DNA of 43,802 bases from assembly GCA_944325335.1 (NCBI GenBank), contig CALUZR010000028.1, forward strand, positions 1-43,802, in the 5' to 3' direction. How positions within the stretch are numbered: the first letter of the stretch is position 1; each line of letters opens with the position of its first letter. The DNA comes from an uncultured Parabacteroides sp. (lineage in GTDB: Bacteria > Bacteroidota > Bacteroidia > Bacteroidales > Tannerellaceae). This document shows positions 43,386 through 43,802 of this stretch, piece after piece. The position numbers were made by a program, and so were the translations under genes. Under the pieces are notes generated by a model. That model saw only the letters and a list, made by a program, of their open reading frames with translations, searched no databases and had not been told where the DNA came from.

Positions 43386-43802
43386 ATGGCATCGTATGAA
43401 ATGCAAGAATCAAACCTGCCCAACCAAGAAGGCAAACGCATCCTTTTCCCGCGGATGAAATTGTGGGGACAGGCTAATTTAGAAGATATTGTAGAGAAGA
43501 TTTGTGAAGCCAGCAGCTTTACTTCGGGTGACGTGAAGGGCATCGTCCGGGCATTGGCCGAGCAAATTGCGTACGAGATGGCGTCGGGACGGTCGGTCAA
43601 GATTGAAGGCATCGGCGTCTTCTCGCCTGCTTTGGGGCTACGGAAAGGGGCTGAACGCGAAACGGGCGAGGCGGGAAGCGCGCGGCGCAACGCGACGAAC
43701 ATCCAAATCGACAATGTCCATTTCAAAGCAGATAAGGAATTGCTCCGGCGCACCAACTCGCATTGCACGTTGGAACGCTCGACGCGCAAGTTCAGCAAAT
43801 CC
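43386..43802 (+). CDS. HU-like (HU-HIG) DNA-binding protein, cut by the window edge
   Basis: A 139-residue open frame begins at ATG 43386 and runs off the window. Residues about 30-105 match the HU/IHF-like fold of the Bacteroidetes HU-HIG group: MKLWGQANLEDIVEKICEASSFTSGDVKGIVRALAEQIAYEMASG, then SVKIEGIGVFSPALGLRKG. Such proteins bind and bend DNA as nucleoid factors. The flexible arm after the SPALGL strand is rich in Arg and Glu. It lies directly downstream of dyad array E, which makes self-regulation through the array a natural guess. Confidence 0.82.
   Translation, partial: MASYEMQESNLPNQEGKRILFPRMKLWGQANLEDIVEKICEASSFTSGDVKGIVRALAEQIAYEMASGRSVKIEGIGVFSPALGLRKGAERETGEAGSARRNATNIQIDNVHFKADKELLRRTNSHCTLERSTRKFSKS

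Overview
The window is a chromosomal segment of a Bacteroidales bacterium, probably Parabacteroides or another Tannerellaceae-like gut commensal. This rests on: repeated Bacteroidetes promoters (TTTG, about 20 bp, TAnnTTTG, often read as TACCTTTG); almost no Shine-Dalgarno sites; many lipoproteins; a FimB/Mfa2-like lipoprotein; a large MBG-repeat surface protein; secreted glycan enzymes (PL8, GH95-like, GH3, PNGase F-like); the lysS-gpsA-pgi block; and an SDR-type hexuronate pathway. The genus is inferred, not proven. No insertion sequence, prophage, CRISPR array or integrase was seen, so this is core chromosome with niche genes.

Layout. 1-683: divergent tRNA-Trp and tRNA-His with matched promoters and terminators. 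683-4850: lysS-gpsA-pgi operon ending in a strong terminator. 4865-8738: HAD phosphatase, exported TIM-barrel isomerase/epimerase, YhcC-type radical SAM protein and PfkB kinase, with two convergent pairs whose 3' ends overlap. 8952-13280: PL8 lyase and GH95-like lipoprotein. 13676-14829: rpsF-rpsR-rplI. 14885-15172: large inverted-repeat or RNA-like element. 15267-19685: one large surface-protein reading frame split by a single amber codon. 19856-21541: ung and a fimbrillin-like lipoprotein. 21630-26541: PNGase F-like, GH3 and metallophosphoesterase genes, all on the minus strand. 26916-32124: hexuronate operon uxaC-exuT-SDR-uxuA. 32230-37804: pdxA, DUF4837, rlmN, a family 2 glycosyltransferase and lysA. 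38211-39527: aspartokinase. 39597-43005: hisH-hisA-hisF-hisIE followed by an ftsE-like ATPase. 43386-end: an HU-like DNA-binding protein cut by the window edge.

How the genes work together. uxaC, the transporter, the SDR and uxuA form a glucuronate-to-KDG route that could use uronate released from host glycans. The PL8 lyase, GH95-like enzyme, GH3 enzyme and PNGase F-like protein suggest use of host glycosaminoglycans or glycoproteins. lysC and lysA frame lysine synthesis, and the his block makes the later steps of histidine synthesis.

The most unusual signal is architectural. Of the seven gene-free gaps longer than 300 bp, six contain an array of short dyad-symmetric units whose centres are about 21 bp apart (repeat period 21, 41 or 42 bp). 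The sequence differs completely from locus to locus (two share one 19-mer), while spacing and symmetry are kept. The arrays are at 6675-6826, 13426-13502, 26656-26823, 29834-30060, 37841-38103 and 43207-43287. I know of no name for this class. Other points of note are a Trp-to-amber break in the surface gene, a hisA/hisF junction built from a dispersed minisatellite-like repeat, and three long intergenic inverted repeats.
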